DNA from: a virus
DNA: 53,960 nt
Strand: one strand, 5' to 3'
IMG/VR virus record: IMGVR_UViG_3300032214_001699
Coordinates: 1 to 53,960 of that record
Numbering within the stretch: position 1 is the first letter of the stretch; each line of letters starts with the position of its first letter. A model generated the notes under the pieces. The model saw only the letters and a list, made by a program, of their open reading frames with translations, searched no databases and was not told the DNA's origin. A program made the position numbers and the translations under genes. Below are positions 16,895 to 26,150 of this stretch, in pieces.

Positions 16895-17455
16895 TTATTT
16901 CCACTCTATATCATCGCAAAAGTTTTCTTCCTCACTATTTGTTTTTTCGTGTTTTGGTAACTCTAACTCTGAATAATGTGGCGTTGCGGCAAATGTAGAA
17001 TACCCTGATGATGCTTCAATTCCATAATCCCTTTTCATGTATGATTTCAAAGAATAATGCCACATCGAAAAATATTTTACTTTGTTCTCAAGCCACATCT
17101 TACAAACTTTGGCAATCTCAAGATCTTCTTTTGCCGAAATAACTTCGGCATCACTCTGAATGAACCACTCTTTTTCTTTTGCTGTTTTTAGCCCTGCTTC
17201 TTTTGCCCTAATCAGGGCTGATTCTGCCTCAATTTTATCAAGACGAATTTTCTTTATTGCAATGTATTTATCAACCTGCGCAATCTTCTCTTGGCACAAG
17301 TCCTGTGCTTCTATTGTGGTTACCAGATATTTTTCTGCAATATTTGTATCGATAACTCCATTCTTTGGTAGCACACCACCAAGCTTAAGAATGGTTGTTA
17401 GATCCATATTTTCTATGGAAAATTCAGTGATGTTAACGACTGATTTGAACTTCAT
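16895..17455 (-). CDS. Coiled-coil protein near SSB, possible recombination mediator
   Basis: This 186-residue protein has a central helical region (about 50-135) with basic and acidic heptads, KAGLKTAKEK then AKEDLEIAKVCKMWLENKVK, ending in MKRDYG. Such a small helical protein beside SSB and RecA would fit a UvsY-type mediator that loads recombinase, but no signature was recognised and the link is contextual. The tail is acidic. ATG 17455 follows AAGGGAA. Confidence 0.4.
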   Translation of the reverse strand: MKFKSVVNITEFSIENMDLTTILKLGGVLPKNGVIDTNIAEKYLVTTIEAQDLCQEKIAQVDKYIAIKKIRLDKIEAESALIRAKEAGLKTAKEKEWFIQSDAEVISAKEDLEIAKVCKMWLENKVKYFSMWHYSLKSYMKRDYGIEASSGYSTFAATPHYSELELPKHEKTNSEEENFCDDIEWK

Positions 17456-17496
17456 TCGACCATTCCCTTACCACCCCTATATTCTACGTCGGCCTT

Positions 17497-17808
17497 TTAT
17501 TCCGAATTGTTAATTTTATCTTCCATCTTTTTTATTCTACGCTCCATATTATCAACCTTATCTATAAAGGAATCTAGCCTCCTCATTCGTTGATTAAAGG
17601 AAACGTTTAATAAAAAATAAATGATAGGAACTGGAGTAACCTTCTGCAAGCTAGGGGATACTTGAATTATACATCCGGAATTATTCGTTTGAAATAAGCC
17701 AACAAAAGATTCTGCGCCGAAAATTTTTGATAAGCTCTCATAATACTGGAACTCCTCCTTTGTTAGAAGAATTTTTGTATTTGCAATATTTCGAATAGAT
17801 TCAGACAT
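17497..17808 (-). CDS. Hypothetical small protein with C-terminal coiled coil
   Basis: 103 residues from ATG 17808, which overlaps the upstream stop in TGATG; a GTG one codon earlier is less likely. The last 30 residues are a strong coiled coil (FIDKVDNMERRIKKMEDK). The first half looks like a small mixed fold. Function unknown. Confidence 0.55.
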   Translation of the reverse strand: MSESIRNIANTKILLTKEEFQYYESLSKIFGAESFVGLFQTNNSGCIIQVSPSLQKVTPVPIIYFLLNVSFNQRMRRLDSFIDKVDNMERRIKKMEDKINNSE

Positions 17809-18398
17809 CACTCTATCCTGCTTACACCCTTAAAAACCTTCTTTAGTGTTGGCGATGTGTCATACAGCTTTTTTAGCCTTTTTACACGGTCATCAACATC
17901 TTCGTCATCATCAGATTCAAAATCATCCTCATCGTCTGAATCCGAATCAGAAAGAACCTCTCTCCTAACTTCATTTCTTATTTCAGAGAGAGATTGGGCT
18001 CTAGAGACGGGTTTATGAGCTACTTTTGGTTTTTCTACCTCCTCTTCTTGTGCGCCCTCTCCGGACTCTTCTTCTGCTGCGAAATCATTCTGAGCGGGCT
18101 GGTATGTAACTTCGGGCACATTCTGAGGGGAGCCCGACTCCATTCTGTAAGCCTTTTCTAATTCAAACTTAAAAAATATACTAAGGTCGTATACAAGATT
18201 TTGAACAAGGTCTTTGTTCAGTTGTCCGGACAAGTTAATCATAAATTCTTGAGATTGAAGTTTTTTATTTATTGCGTTAATTTCACTAAAAACCGCATCC
18301 GAAAGCAGATTCGATCCACAGGACGGACAAAAGTTTTTAGCTATGCTAAATCGCATCTTATTGCTTACTTTAAAATTACACTTGATACAAGCAATCAT
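17808..18398 (-). CDS. Zinc-ribbon protein with acidic disordered region
   Basis: This 196-residue protein begins MIACIKCN and has a second pair FCPSCGS at about residues 23-29, forming a CxxC-CxxC zinc ribbon. A helical stretch (about 40-75) is followed by Glu/Asp-rich disorder, including a run of Asp/Ser (about 150-172), and a basic end (RVKRLKKLYDTSPTLKKVFK). The plan suits a transcription or replication adaptor. It lies right after glutamine synthetase with 4 bases between. No family recognised. Confidence 0.6.
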   Translation of the reverse strand: MIACIKCNFKVSNKMRFSIAKNFCPSCGSNLLSDAVFSEINAINKKLQSQEFMINLSGQLNKDLVQNLVYDLSIFFKFELEKAYRMESGSPQNVPEVTYQPAQNDFAAEEESGEGAQEEEVEKPKVAHKPVSRAQSLSEIRNEVRREVLSDSDSDDEDDFESDDDEDVDDRVKRLKKLYDTSPTLKKVFKGVSRIE

Positions 18399-18401
18399 TA
18401 A

Positions 18402-19403
18402 TCACCAAAGATTTAGGGTTGATTTTACAATGCATAGAGAGACGCTATATGGATCGCAATTGCTTGCTGGCCTTCGATCTTCGACGTACCCTTTCCATTC
18501 GCGCCCCGTATCAATTGGTACTCGAATTGAGGAACCGCGATCTGATATTCCCCATGAGAATTTATCGATGGATTGTGTCTCGTGCCTTCCTGTCAACCTT
18601 GCTTCGTTTCCCTTACCATAATTCTGAATATGGTCCCAATGATGTTCGGAAAAGCATTTGAAGATGCTTTCAAAATGCTCTTGACCACCAACATCTCGCA
18701 TCTGAGATGTGCTAAAGTTTGTATGACAACCAGATCCGTTCCAGTCGCCACGGATTGGCTTTGGAGATATATCAATATCCAAACCTTCGCTCTCAGCCAT
18801 GAGATACAACATATATCTGCTAATCCAAAGATCATCGCAGGCTTTTAATGTATCTTTTGCAAAGCACTGATACTCCCACTGTCCTGGCGCCACTTCGGCA
18901 TTTATTCCGGTAAGCTGAATTCCCAAGGATAAACACAAATCTAGGTGCTTTTCAACAAGCCCCCTCGCTTTGATTTGATTGCCGCCAACCCCGCAGTAGT
19001 ATAGCCCCTGTGGGCGTGGATATCCGCCATCAGGAAATCCGACTGGTGTAAAGTTCTTTGTGATAAAGTATTCCTGCTCAAAGCCCCACCAAAAGCCAGA
19101 TGAGTCCATCTTATCCTGAAGTTCTCTCAGCTTGCTTCTAGTATTTGTTTGATGAGGAGTGCCATCGGGATTGAATACTTCGCAGAGAACTATTGTCTTA
19201 TTCTGATCAAATGGATATATCCTGACCGGCTTCAGAATGCAATCTGATTTTCTTCCTGTCGCCTGCTCAGTTGAAGAGCCGTCAAAATTCCACTCATTAG
19301 CAAATTTCAAAAAATGAGGCGCTTCATCAACAACCTTTATTTTGCTTCTCAAATTCTGTGTTTCGTACCCATCCAACCAAACATACTCTAACTTATGCGG
19401 CAT
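18402..19403 (-). CDS. Glutamine synthetase, type II (GSII)
   Basis: This 333-residue protein carries the eukaryote-type GSII signatures: WNFDGSSTEQATG (38-50), FEQEYF (108-113), GVGGNQIKARGLVEKHLD (138-155), NAEVAPGQWEYQ (168-179), NGSGCHTNFST (222-232), LTGRHETQSID (270-280), FSWGISDRGSSIRVP (282-296) and EDRRPASNCDP (308-318). The metal and ammonia-site acidic residues and the ATP/Glu-binding Arg residues are intact, so it should convert glutamate, ammonia and ATP to glutamine. GSII is 330-370 residues, so it is complete. A strong AAAGGAG site precedes ATG 19403. It lies between DnaE and a zinc-ribbon gene. It is unusual in phages and presumably supplies amide nitrogen for nucleotide synthesis. 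Confidence 0.95.
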   Translation of the reverse strand: MPHKLEYVWLDGYETQNLRSKIKVVDEAPHFLKFANEWNFDGSSTEQATGRKSDCILKPVRIYPFDQNKTIVLCEVFNPDGTPHQTNTRSKLRELQDKMDSSGFWWGFEQEYFITKNFTPVGFPDGGYPRPQGLYYCGVGGNQIKARGLVEKHLDLCLSLGIQLTGINAEVAPGQWEYQCFAKDTLKACDDLWISRYMLYLMAESEGLDIDISPKPIRGDWNGSGCHTNFSTSQMRDVGGQEHFESIFKCFSEHHWDHIQNYGKGNEARLTGRHETQSIDKFSWGISDRGSSIRVPIDTGREWKGYVEDRRPASNCDPYSVSLCIVKSTLNLW

Positions 19404-19405
19404 AA

Positions 19406-22400
19406 TTACTCCTTTATTCCGAAAATTTCTATTAGCTCTGATAGCGAAAGACTCTTTTGCCCAAGATACTCATCGACCTTGCATATTGCCTTAAATGGTA
19501 TTCCATCTTTAAACTTTGTGCCATACTTTTCGTAATCATCCATCCATAAAGTAATTTCGGATGTATCTCCAAAAAGATCCTCGATGAGGTATTTTGCAAA
19601 TTTTCTTCCTAAGTTTTTACCCTGTTTTACTTTAAATTCCTTAACCTTTGTTTTTATAATTGCCTCAACCCTAATCTTTGAGCCGGGCTTGTAAGAGTTC
19701 AGATCTTTAAGTTTGAAGGAAGCCGCCATGTTTCTAAAGAATCCAGAGAAAATCTCATGAGAATTTCCTGAAATAGTTCTTCCCAAGACCTCCCTTTCAT
19801 TGTAAAGCAATTCCTTTCTGTCCCACTCATCAATCGGTGGTGGAAAATCTTGCTCAACTAAACTCTTACCCTTTTTTATACCGTTTTTAAGCTTAACCCT
19901 AAAGTCATCATAGTTCTCAAAAATATCCTTTCTGGTTCTACCAAAAGAGTCCATTGCGCCGGATCTTACAAGCGATTGTATTGAGGACTTTCCAATGAAA
20001 GGTAGAATCTCAACTTTATTTTCTTTTGTAGCAGGCTTTCCGAGTTTTAGGAATTCATACGAGGTCAATTCATTGCCCTCGAAAGAAACCGTGATTCCTT
20101 TCATGATAAAGTCTGTAAAATTATTGAATGGTTGCTTCCTCATAATCTCAGAAATGGCTGCTGGACCAAGACCTTTGATCGCAGATAGCCCTGTTGCAAT
20201 AACCTTATCCTCAATGACCTTATAATTTTCTGCGCTCTTATTTACATCGGGAGGAACAATCTTAATGCCAAGTCTCTTACATTCATTTAGATATTCTTGA
20301 ACCTTATCGCTATTTGGATCTTCTCCATTGAGAAGTGCGCACATAAATTGTGATGGATAGTTGCACTTTAACCAAGCAGTTTGCACGGAAATAATGGAGT
20401 ATGAAATCGCATGAGAGTTTGATGTAAGTATGCCATTGGTCAGATAGTATTGATGATCTGGATGATCGACTTCCAAATCATAAGTATCAAACTCTCCAAT
20501 CTCAAAAAATGAAGTTATTGACGCAAAACGATGTTCAAGCCCATCGCTCTCATTTCTGCGCAAAACTATGGAAGCCTGCTCCTTCAGAATCTGGTGTAGC
20601 GGCAGCATTCTGCCGTCCGTCGTTCTGAATTTGTGGTTGATTGTGCATCCTACTGTTTCCCCGGAGTCAAGAGTTATTTTGAAAAGTTTCAGCTTTCCGT
20701 GGTAATGATTTCCCAGCACTTTCACTGGAATATCCTGCCCGGTGGCCTCATCTCTGGATAGGACCGTGCTTCCAATTTGTACGTCTTTTATTTCAACGTC
20801 TTTCCAAAAAACTTCGTTATTTTGAATAACCCTGATTAATTGGGAATAAACCAATGATCTGTTAAAACCATATCCACTGAAACTAGAGATTTCTTCGTCC
20901 CATATCTTCTGACCATCCTCATAAGACATGCCCCATTTTTCCATGCATCCCTTGATGAAGTTTGCCTCAGTTTTGAGAGCCAACTGAGGGTCCTTACCCT
21001 TCAACTTTGTCAGCTTTCTCAAGTTGTCTGCTTCGTTCAGATCCCATCCTGCACATTCTCGTGCAATACCCATCATGCTTTCCTCATAAAGAGAAATACC
21101 GTAAGTATCCTTTAGGACTGGCTCTAGAGATTGGTGTGTATAACGAACTCGGTCCTGTCCGAATCGTCTGCGAATATAGCTTTGACGTTGTTCTGATGGA
21201 CAGCTTGGGCGCCCAAGAGCGTTAATGGCTGCGACCGTATCAACATCGGTTGGTTTGATCTTCGCACAAAGAGGTGATAGGGAAGACTCAAGTTGGAATA
21301 CACCAATATTTTCACCGCGAGAAATCATCTTATAAGTTTCTGGATCATCAAGCCTAATATCGGAAATTTTAATATCCTTATTTTCTGTTGTCTCTCGGAT
21401 ATATTTTAGGCAGTCCTCAATGACGTTTAGCGTATTCAGTCCGAGAACGTCCATTTTTACAAGGCCATAGTCCTCTACCCTGGTTTTCTCCCACTGAGTA
21501 ACTGTGATAGATTCACCTGTCTTTTCATCCTCCTCAATTCTTAGTGGAATGATTTCGTAGAGAGGTTTATCACCAATAATTACACCGGCGGCATGAACAG
21601 ACCACTGGCGAGTTAGGTTCTGCAACTTAGAAGAATAATCTTTTACCTCAGGATATTGCTTCATAAACTTTGAGAATTCTTTGCTACCATCGATAGCCTC
21701 TTCAATTGTATCAACATCGGGCATAATTGAGGTAAGATGATTTGCAATTTCAAATGCAGACTTTTTATCGCCACCAATCTCAAGACTTCTGGCCACGTCC
21801 TTTAGAACAACCTTTGGAGACATTGTTGACCAGTTGCTGATTTGAGCAACATAATCTTTTCCATATTTGTCTTTTATATAAGTCTTTACACGATCTGGAT
21901 TTGAGAAGTCACAATCAATATCGGGGAAGGCTTTCTTCTCCCTGTTGTGAAATCGTTCGAAAAGAAGGTTATATTTAATTGGATCAACCGACGTGATTGA
22001 TATTAAGAATGCTACGAGAGATCCTGCAGCGCTCCCTCTTCCGCTTCCGACAGTTACTCCGTTTTGCTTTGCCCAACCTACATAATCAGAGACAATTAAC
22101 ATGTAAGAGGAGAAGTTTCTCAACTCAAGAATGGAGAGTTCGTACTTAACTCGGTTCCAATATTCCTTCTTCTTTTCTGGCGAGAAGGATTCCGTAAACT
22201 GCTCAAAGCCAAGTACGCACTTATATCGAAGATAAGCTTTGTCTATAGGAAGCTCTTCGCAGCTCTCCTCCCACCAGGTTCTAAACTCCGGATAATCTGG
22301 CTGATTCTTCACAGGGAATTGTGGAAGGATTGCTCCTTTTGACTTTAGATAGTGAGGCTCTTCGCAGGCGGAAGCAATCTTTAGAGAGTTGTTCATCGCC

Positions 22401-23200
22401 ATAATTCCGATTCGACTACCGAAGAAATCAACAATCTCAGAGTGAGATTTGAGATACATTTCCTGAACGCCATAGCGAAAGCGGTCTGGATCTGAAAGAG
22501 GCTTCTTGTCTTTAATTGCAAGCATCATATCATGATATTTTGCGTGCTCTTTATCTAGATAATGAGCATCGCATGTTGCAACAAAAGGAATATCGTGCTT
22601 TCTGGATAGATTTATAAGATTCTCGTTTAGCTTTACCTGATCTACTTTTCCATCATCTGTCTTCAGTGCATGAGGTTGGATTTCGAGAAAAAGACGATCC
22701 CGAAAAACAGAGTGAAGCCTTACAAGATTTGATTCTGCGGCATCCATATTGTCAGAAACAATATCTTTAGATAGAAGACCATTTGAACATGCTGTTAGAC
22801 AAAAAATGTCCGAATTGAATTTTTCGATATGTTCCCATGAAATTCTGGGTGTCATTTTACCCATGTAACCGGAAGCCTGATTGTTGTAAGCCTCATAGTT
22901 TAGACGAAGAATGTTTTTATAGCCATTCTCGTTTTTTGGAACAAGAACCATATGAGATGATTTTTTCTCAGATAGATCGGGCGCAAAATAAGCTTCCATG
23001 CCGGGAATCAATTTTACGCCTGTACGCTGAGAAGCACCATATGCGTCATGATGAGATCCTAGAACGCCATGGTCCGTGATTGCTATCGCCGGATGATCAA
23101 GCTCTTTTGCTCTATCAAAAAGATCATCGACTTTATTTAAAGCATCTAGCGTTGAAAACTCAGTGTGGTTATGAAGCGAAACAAATGGTCCGTTAGGCAT
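19406..23200 (-). CDS. dnaE: DNA polymerase III alpha-type polymerase (DnaE, PHP family) with intein
   Basis: 1264 residues, 1117 after splicing. The PHP domain (1 to about 220) has HNHTEFS (9-15) and ITDHG, with acidic and His residues typical of the active PHP nuclease. The C-family core has GSGRGSAAGSL, the catalytic Asp pair in FPDIDCDFSN, and YEESMMGIARECAG. The chain then reads SGYGFNR, an intein, SHAISYS...TAWLKCNYPSQFM, as in bacterial DnaE. The C-terminus is an OB-like region. By family knowledge this is the replicative polymerase. No separate beta clamp, DnaQ or DnaX was seen in the window. ATG 23200 has AGGAT before it. The gene is followed by glutamine synthetase after 2 bases. 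Confidence 0.95.
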   Translation of the reverse strand: MPNGPFVSLHNHTEFSTLDALNKVDDLFDRAKELDHPAIAITDHGVLGSHHDAYGASQRTGVKLIPGMEAYFAPDLSEKKSSHMVLVPKNENGYKNILRLNYEAYNNQASGYMGKMTPRISWEHIEKFNSDIFCLTACSNGLLSKDIVSDNMDAAESNLVRLHSVFRDRLFLEIQPHALKTDDGKVDQVKLNENLINLSRKHDIPFVATCDAHYLDKEHAKYHDMMLAIKDKKPLSDPDRFRYGVQEMYLKSHSEIVDFFGSRIGIMAMNNSLKIASACEEPHYLKSKGAILPQFPVKNQPDYPEFRTWWEESCEELPIDKAYLRYKCVLGFEQFTESFSPEKKKEYWNRVKYELSILELRNFSSYMLIVSDYVGWAKQNGVTVGSGRGSAAGSLVAFLISITSVDPIKYNLLFERFHNREKKAFPDIDCDFSNPDRVKTYIKDKYGKDYVAQISNWSTMSPKVVLKDVARSLEIGGDKKSAFEIANHLTSIMPDVDTIEEAIDGSKEFSKFMKQYPEVKDYSSKLQNLTRQWSVHAAGVIIGDKPLYEIIPLRIEEDEKTGESITVTQWEKTRVEDYGLVKMDVLGLNTLNVIEDCLKYIRETTENKDIKISDIRLDDPETYKMISRGENIGVFQLESSLSPLCAKIKPTDVDTVAAINALGRPSCPSEQRQSYIRRRFGQDRVRYTHQSLEPVLKDTYGISLYEESMMGIARECAGWDLNEADNLRKLTKLKGKDPQLALKTEANFIKGCMEKWGMSYEDGQKIWDEEISSFSGYGFNRSLVYSQLIRVIQNNEVFWKDVEIKDVQIGSTVLSRDEATGQDIPVKVLGNHYHGKLKLFKITLDSGETVGCTINHKFRTTDGRMLPLHQILKEQASIVLRRNESDGLEHRFASITSFFEIGEFDTYDLEVDHPDHQYYLTNGILTSNSHAISYSIISVQTAWLKCNYPSQFMCALLNGEDPNSDKVQEYLNECKRLGIKIVPPDVNKSAENYKVIEDKVIATGLSAIKGLGPAAISEIMRKQPFNNFTDFIMKGITVSFEGNELTSYEFLKLGKPATKENKVEILPFIGKSSIQSLVRSGAMDSFGRTRKDIFENYDDFRVKLKNGIKKGKSLVEQDFPPPIDEWDRKELLYNEREVLGRTISGNSHEIFSGFFRNMAASFKLKDLNSYKPGSKIRVEAIIKTKVKEFKVKQGKNLGRKFAKYLIEDLFGDTSEITLWMDDYEKYGTKFKDGIPFKAICKVDEYLGQKSLSLSELIEIFGIKE
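20417..20857 (-). other. Mini-intein in DnaE (147 aa, Ser1)
   Basis: In-frame insert between GYGFNR and SHAISYS. It starts with Ser (SLVYSQLIRVIQ) rather than Cys, has block B CTINHKF (TxxH), block F EFDTYDLEVDHPDHQYYLTN and ends LTSN before extein Ser. The penultimate residue is Ser instead of His. No LAGLIDADG or HNH motif, so it is a mini-intein. The site is within the conserved C-family motif. Confidence 0.9.
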
Positions 23201-23239
23201 TGATAAATCCTGTGCGTGTGCGTGCGTTCAAAATAATAT

Positions 23240-23268
23240 ATAAGCGGTAGTGTTCAACTACCGCTTAT
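23240..23268 (-). terminator. Hairpin between the 90-aa gene and dnaE
   Basis: Perfect 12-bp stem (minus strand ATAAGCGGTAGT / ACTACCGCTTAT) with a 5-base loop. Downstream on the minus strand is an AT-rich stretch (ATATTATTTTG), not a clean U-tract, so it may be a weak terminator or processing site placed in the leader of dnaE. Confidence 0.6.
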
Positions 23269-23295
23269 CTTGTTGTTACTTAATTTTCCTAGCTA

Positions 23296-23568
23296 TCACT
23301 TCGTCTCGACCAAATCCGCAATATGAGCATAGATTGATGCCGTAACTTCTGGGTCAATGTCAGACTTAACCATCTTAATTGCCTCCATAACTTCTTTCTT
23401 TGGAACATTGTGCTCATCAATAAAATCTGAAATAATCTTCTTCCTCTCATCCCGAAGATCTTTAATCTGAGAGTCTAGCTCTGACATCTGACGAACCATG
23501 GAGCGTACATTTTCCATAGTATAATTTCCGTTCTTAACCACTGGATTGCTAGCTGTCTGCTCACTCAT
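23296..23568 (-). CDS. Hypothetical small helical protein
   Basis: I choose ATG 23568 (MSEQTASNPVVK, 90 aa) because GGAG lies 6 bases before it; a longer frame from 23580 would start on the upstream gene's end. The centre is a coiled coil (RSMVRQMSELDSQIKDLRDE), and the C-terminus (about 50-90) is a small compact helical unit. It precedes dnaE by 95 bases. Function unknown. Confidence 0.6.
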   Translation of the reverse strand: MSEQTASNPVVKNGNYTMENVRSMVRQMSELDSQIKDLRDERKKIISDFIDEHNVPKKEVMEAIKMVKSDIDPEVTASIYAHIADLVETK

Positions 23569-24604
23569 CTTTAACTCCATTTATTATCTGTTTAAAATCT
23601 AATAGGAAATTCTGCCAATTCTCTCTTAGAGAATCATCTTCCGTTCTTGAGGACGGTATATATATTTTTGATTTTTGTAAGTCTATACTTATCCCGCTCT
23701 TTTGGGATGAAAGATTGTCAAGAGCATTCTGATAAAAAAGATTACTTAATGCATGATATTGTGAGAGTAAACTCTCTTCTTCTATAATTTCTTTTTTATC
23801 CCTCAGGATGATTGCTTTGTAGTACCTTCCTTCATGAAGGACATTTTTAAGCGAATATGAAAAAATTTCTGAAAAGTCAATTTCGTTTATTATTATTTTT
23901 TTAAAACAAACCCAAGTCGTTTCCCTTCCTAGATGCCTGATCGGTAAAACTATACCTTTTGAGACTTTGCCGTGAGATATAATTTTTTGAAAAGAAAAAG
24001 AAGCATTAGGATTCAGGGATATAATGTCCGTAAGACCATTTATCTTGTATTTTAACTTTTTGTGAGAAGTTAGTTCTTCTATAACTTCACTTCTTGAATC
24101 TTCGTAGAAACCAAAAATCTCATTTGGATGTTGATTTATAAACTCAATATACATCCTGTCTGTAGAATCATCAACTTTCAGCATCTTCAACTTAGAATCT
24201 AAAGCTTTATATAGTTTTAGGCCAGAATTTGCCAATATAAATCTTTTAAGAGCATCTTTTGTAGCTATGCATGATAGCCCTTTTTCTTCCATAAGTCCAT
24301 CAAATAGTCTTTTTCTATAATTTAATATAGAGTCAAAAACTTTAAAATCAGAATAATCGTTCTTTTTCAGATAAAGCTTGATAAAGTCTTTCTTTGAAGA
24401 CCTAAAAAGCCTTACTGCCGTCATGGCATCAGATACCGTGTTGATTTTTAAAGATTCGAAATCAATGCTTTGGAAGAACTTTTCAAGTTCAACAAGCCTG
24501 CCAACTGTAACTTCAGAAAGATTATTACTCTTTGTAAGAGACTCAACTCTTAGCTTAGAAACCTCAAACTCTGAATCTATATATTTCTTTACATCTTGGA
24601 TCAT
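23561..24604 (-). CDS. Hypothetical protein in the sigma factor/DnaE region
   Basis: This 347-residue protein is not recognised. The first 150 residues are helical and charged, the rest appears mixed alpha/beta (KGIVLPIRHLGRETTWVCFK at about 220-239; IFSYSLKNVLHEGRYYKAII). ATG 24604 lies 3 bases after the sigma factor stop with no strong ribosome site, so it probably relies on coupling. Its 3' end overlaps the next gene by 8 bases. Function unknown. Confidence 0.6.
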   Translation of the reverse strand: MIQDVKKYIDSEFEVSKLRVESLTKSNNLSEVTVGRLVELEKFFQSIDFESLKINTVSDAMTAVRLFRSSKKDFIKLYLKKNDYSDFKVFDSILNYRKRLFDGLMEEKGLSCIATKDALKRFILANSGLKLYKALDSKLKMLKVDDSTDRMYIEFINQHPNEIFGFYEDSRSEVIEELTSHKKLKYKINGLTDIISLNPNASFSFQKIISHGKVSKGIVLPIRHLGRETTWVCFKKIIINEIDFSEIFSYSLKNVLHEGRYYKAIILRDKKEIIEEESLLSQYHALSNLFYQNALDNLSSQKSGISIDLQKSKIYIPSSRTEDDSLRENWQNFLLDFKQIINGVKDE

Positions 24605-24607
24605 AAA

Positions 24608-25384
24608 TTACTTTGATAGCAGCTCTCTAACTTTCTTATTTTTAGATAGGTTCTTCAGCCTTACATTTGCTGCCCAGCTAGACATACCGATTTTATCCGC
24701 AGCATCTTTTATGGAATAATCCTCAAGGCAGACAAGTTGAATTAGCTGCTTTGTTTTGTCATCCATATCTGAACATGCGTCTGCAAGCGCCCCACTCATT
24801 TCAACTAGGTCTTCTGGATTTGTTACTTGCGCAAACATAGAGCCATCTCTAGAAACCGAATCAACAAATGAGATTTTTCCCTCATCACCATGATCAATTC
24901 TCTCGTCCATTACCGAGAATGGGATTTCCGTTTTTGCATTCTTAAGTTTCTTGGTATAAAGCTTGTCGCAAGAAACGCAACGCCTCCGCTCCTCTCCAGA
25001 TTTTGTCTCAACCATAAAGATAGTGCTACCGCAATTGCAAGTATCTGGAAGCGATGCATTCTCAATGGAGGCCGAAGCATTGTTTGAAAGCTTGTTTTTG
25101 CTGCGGATCTTTGAAACAATTTTGTTATGAAGATGGATGTGCAAAAATGTGCTTAACTTTACATTTTTTGTTCCATCATAAGAACGAATTCCCTCTATGG
25201 CTAGGATTGCAAGCTCTTGCTTTAAATCCTCTGTAGTATACCCAGGAATGTAAATTGACCTAGACATCTTGTGAAGAAGTGGGTCAATTTTTCTCAGAAC
25301 GCTGTCTAGGCCAGTACCTGTAGAAGAATCAACGAAGATGTCTTCGTTATAAACCTTGGCTTGTCCAGCAAACATTTTTCCCAT
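24608..25384 (-). CDS. Sigma-70-like factor with embedded zinc ribbon
   Basis: 258 residues. A region 2-like segment (about 30-98: GYTTEDLKQELAILAIEGIR, KLSTFLHIHLHNKIVSKIRSK) is followed by a four-Cys ribbon (CNC at 116-118, CVSC at 136-139) and a C-terminal region 4-like HTH (about 208-250: DDKTKQLIQLVC, SIKDAADKIGMSSWAANVRL). By family knowledge phage sigma-like factors such as T4 gp55 direct late transcription. The zinc ribbon between regions 2 and 4 is unusual. ATG 25384 has GGAGAC. Which promoters it reads is unknown. Confidence 0.75.
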   Translation of the reverse strand: MGKMFAGQAKVYNEDIFVDSSTGTGLDSVLRKIDPLLHKMSRSIYIPGYTTEDLKQELAILAIEGIRSYDGTKNVKLSTFLHIHLHNKIVSKIRSKNKLSNNASASIENASLPDTCNCGSTIFMVETKSGEERRRCVSCDKLYTKKLKNAKTEIPFSVMDERIDHGDEGKISFVDSVSRDGSMFAQVTNPEDLVEMSGALADACSDMDDKTKQLIQLVCLEDYSIKDAADKIGMSSWAANVRLKNLSKNKKVRELLSK

Positions 25385-25396
25385 AAAGTCTCCATA

Positions 25397-26149
25397 TCAA
25401 TCTATCCAGTTGTTCATGCAGAGATCTTTGAAATCGCAAAAATTACAAAGTTGTGATGGCTTTTTGTCCCAAGATGAGTCTGTAGTGATTAAATTTCCAA
25501 ACTTGGCAATCTTATCTCTACAGTTTTGTATATCCTTATCTGAAATTTCCCAAGTTTTATAATCGCAGTTATGCTTCAATAGCATGTAACTTCCGGTTAT
25601 TTTTTCCGCATCAGAAAACTCTTCCCTGATGATTAGAGAATACACATAAAGCTGAAATGGTGTGAGGTATTTCGGATCTTTACTTGTCTTATAATCAACG
25701 ACGTGGTAATGTCCATCGCCGATTTTATCGATGCGGTCAATGAACCCTCTTATATTATAATCACCGATTTCCATAAGGAAAGGCTTTTCCACGAAAAGAA
25801 CATTTGGGAGATTATTTTTTTTTATTTGGTCCAAATAAGATTGGAGGGTTCGGCGCACTAAGTCGACATCTTTTTCGAGAATACTTTCGTCAAACTCCTT
25901 TAGTGCGAGCTCCATACATTTTCTCATTAAAGCAGGATATTCTGATTGTGGCAAAAATTGCTCCATTAAATATTTATGGAACTTTTCCAAAACCAAATGA
26001 ACGTATGAGCCAAATTCAAGATGATCCCACTTCTTCTTCTGGATATCTGGCTTCTCAATGTAGGTATACCAATACTTCTTTGGGCATTTTTCATAAGTGC
26101 CTATTGAAGATACTGAGAGTGCTAGTCTTTTTTTTATTTCTAATGACAT
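25397..26149 (-). CDS. RecB/Cas4-like PD-(D/E)XK nuclease with probable Fe-S cluster
   Basis: 250 residues. The N-terminus has the VSSIGTYEKCPKKYWYTYI signature of PDDEXK_1 nucleases. The nuclease core shows GFIDRIDKI, VVDYKTSK and QLYVYSLI (Asp, Glu/Asp-Xaa-Lys, Gln-Tyr). Cysteines CPKK near the N-terminus and LCNFCDFKDLC at the C-terminus match the AddB/Cas4-type four-Cys cluster. It probably processes DNA ends. No Cas1 or CRISPR array is near, so a recombination role with SbcCD is preferred. The ribosome site is weak. Confidence 0.85.
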   Translation of the reverse strand: MSLEIKKRLALSVSSIGTYEKCPKKYWYTYIEKPDIQKKKWDHLEFGSYVHLVLEKFHKYLMEQFLPQSEYPALMRKCMELALKEFDESILEKDVDLVRRTLQSYLDQIKKNNLPNVLFVEKPFLMEIGDYNIRGFIDRIDKIGDGHYHVVDYKTSKDPKYLTPFQLYVYSLIIREEFSDAEKITGSYMLLKHNCDYKTWEISDKDIQNCRDKIAKFGNLITTDSSWDKKPSQLCNFCDFKDLCMNNWID

Positions 26150-26150
26150 T

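Noticed and set aside
17456-17496. Fourth member of the G-rich promoter family
   Set aside because: GGGGTGGTAA occurs, but the -35 element (CCGACG) departs from TTGAC and the spacing is 16.
25397-26149. CRISPR-associated Cas4
   Set aside because: No repeats, Cas1 or Cas2 nearby; the same fold is common in phage recombination nucleases.
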